Origin: an uncultured Clostridia bacterium
Lineage (GTDB): Bacteria; Bacillota; Clostridia; TANB77; CAG-508
Assembly (NCBI GenBank): GCA_944388615.1
Contig: CALXJL010000096.1
Coordinates: forward strand, 1-5,143
Length of the DNA: 5,143 bases
Reading direction: 5' to 3'
The notes beneath the pieces were generated by a model. The model was not told the origin of the DNA and made no database searches. It worked only from the letters and a program-made list of their open reading frames with translations. This document shows positions 4,736 to 5,143 of the stretch, in pieces; position 1 is the first letter of the stretch, and the number at the start of each line of letters is the position of its first letter. The position numbers and the translations under genes were made by a program.

Positions 4736-5143
4736 TTATTTTCTTCTCTTTGTAATAAATTTATCAGTATTTTTATTTTTCTTTCTTGTCTTATAACCAA
4801 GTGCTGGTTTGCCCCAAGGTGTCATTGGTCCAGCATGACCTACTGGTGCTCTACCTTCTCCACCACCATGAGGGTGATCTACTGGGTTCATAACAGAACC
4901 TCTAACAGTTGGTCTAATACCCATATGTCTTTTTCTTCCTGCTTTACCAATTTTAATATTTTCATGATCAGAGTTTCCTATAGTTCCTATAGTTGCTCTA
5001 CATCTAGCTAAAATAAGTCTCATTTCTCCTGAAGGTAATCTTACATGAGCATATTTTCCTTCTTTAGCCATTAATTGAGCTTCTTGACCTGCAGCTCTAA
5101 CTAATTTTCCACCTTGACCTGGATTTAATTCAATATTATGAAT
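4736..5143 (-). CDS. rplB: 50S ribosomal protein L2, C-terminal half (cut by right window edge)
   Basis: L2 binds 23S rRNA next to the peptidyl transferase centre and is needed for subunit association and tRNA binding. The frame is open to the right edge and gives the last 135 codons of a protein usually near 276 residues. The visible part starts IHNIELNPGQGGKLVRAAG and continues through EMRLILARCRATIG and GKAGRKRHMGIRPTVRGS to MNPVDHPHGGGEGRAPVG, which contains the histidine corresponding to E. coli His229 (visible residues 89-98). The end KTRKKNKNTDKFITKRRK is typical. An internal ATG at 5071 is not the start, because conserved L2 sequence continues upstream of it. Stop is TAA. Confidence 0.98.
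   Translation of the reverse strand: MHNIELNPGQGGKLVRAAGQEAQLMAKEGKYAHVRLPSGEMRLILARCRATIGTIGNSDHENIKIGKAGRKRHMGIRPTVRGSVMNPVDHPHGGGEGRAPVGHAGPMTPWGKPALGYKTRKKNKNTDKFITKRRK

Noticed and set aside
4697..5011. Plus-strand ORF of 104 codons opposite rplB
   Set aside because: Serine- and phenylalanine-rich antisense frame of the conserved L2 gene, with no recognisable domain.

Overview
The window is a continuous run of thirteen ribosomal-protein genes, all on the minus strand. It covers the junction of the S10 and spc operons. In transcription order, from the right edge to the left, it holds rplB (3' part), rpsS, rplV, rpsC, rplP, rpmC, rpsQ, rplN, rplX, rplE, rpsN (zinc type), rpsH and rplF (5' part). 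This is the standard bacterial order. There is no extra gene, insertion, tRNA or mobile element.

The sequence is strongly AT-rich (GC about a third by eye, not computed). Every gene has a purine-rich Shine-Dalgarno sequence close to AAGGAGG. Ribosomal protein S14 is the short four-cysteine form and L24 carries a C-terminal CxxC/CxxC zinc ribbon. S10 and spc genes run together with no promoter or terminator visible between rpsQ and rplN. These traits fit a low-GC Bacillota, probably an uncultured Clostridia-like anaerobe. That placement is inference, because no phylogeny could be run. All stops are TAA or TAG (rpmC and rpsQ use TAG), and the Trp codons checked (S8, S14, S3) are TGG, so nothing suggests a recoded UGA.

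Region by region: 4736-5143 is the C-terminal half of L2. Positions 2879-4703 hold S19, L22, S3 and L16, with the last two joined by a TAATG stop/start overlap. Positions 2367-2889 hold L29 and S17, with L29 starting inside the end of L16. Positions 1008-2345 hold L14, L24 and L5. Positions 1-954 hold S14, S8 and the first half of L6. Spacers range from an overlap to 93 nt, so no gene-free stretch exceeds 100 bases. The products assemble into both subunits: L2, L22, L16, L29, L14, L24, L5 and L6 into 50S, and S19, S3, S17, S14 and S8 into 30S.

The most useful details are start-site corrections and spacer structures. rpsH and rpmC appear to start at TTG and rplV at GTG. A GTG that could be taken as the rplX start is really part of its ribosome-binding site. 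A possible 21-codon upstream ORF with its own Shine-Dalgarno overlaps the rplV start. The rplN-rplX, rplE-rpsN and rpmC-rpsQ spacers contain inverted repeats that could fold in the mRNA. The L22 tunnel-facing loop lacks two arginines present in E. coli. No new biological system is evident; this is conserved core genome.
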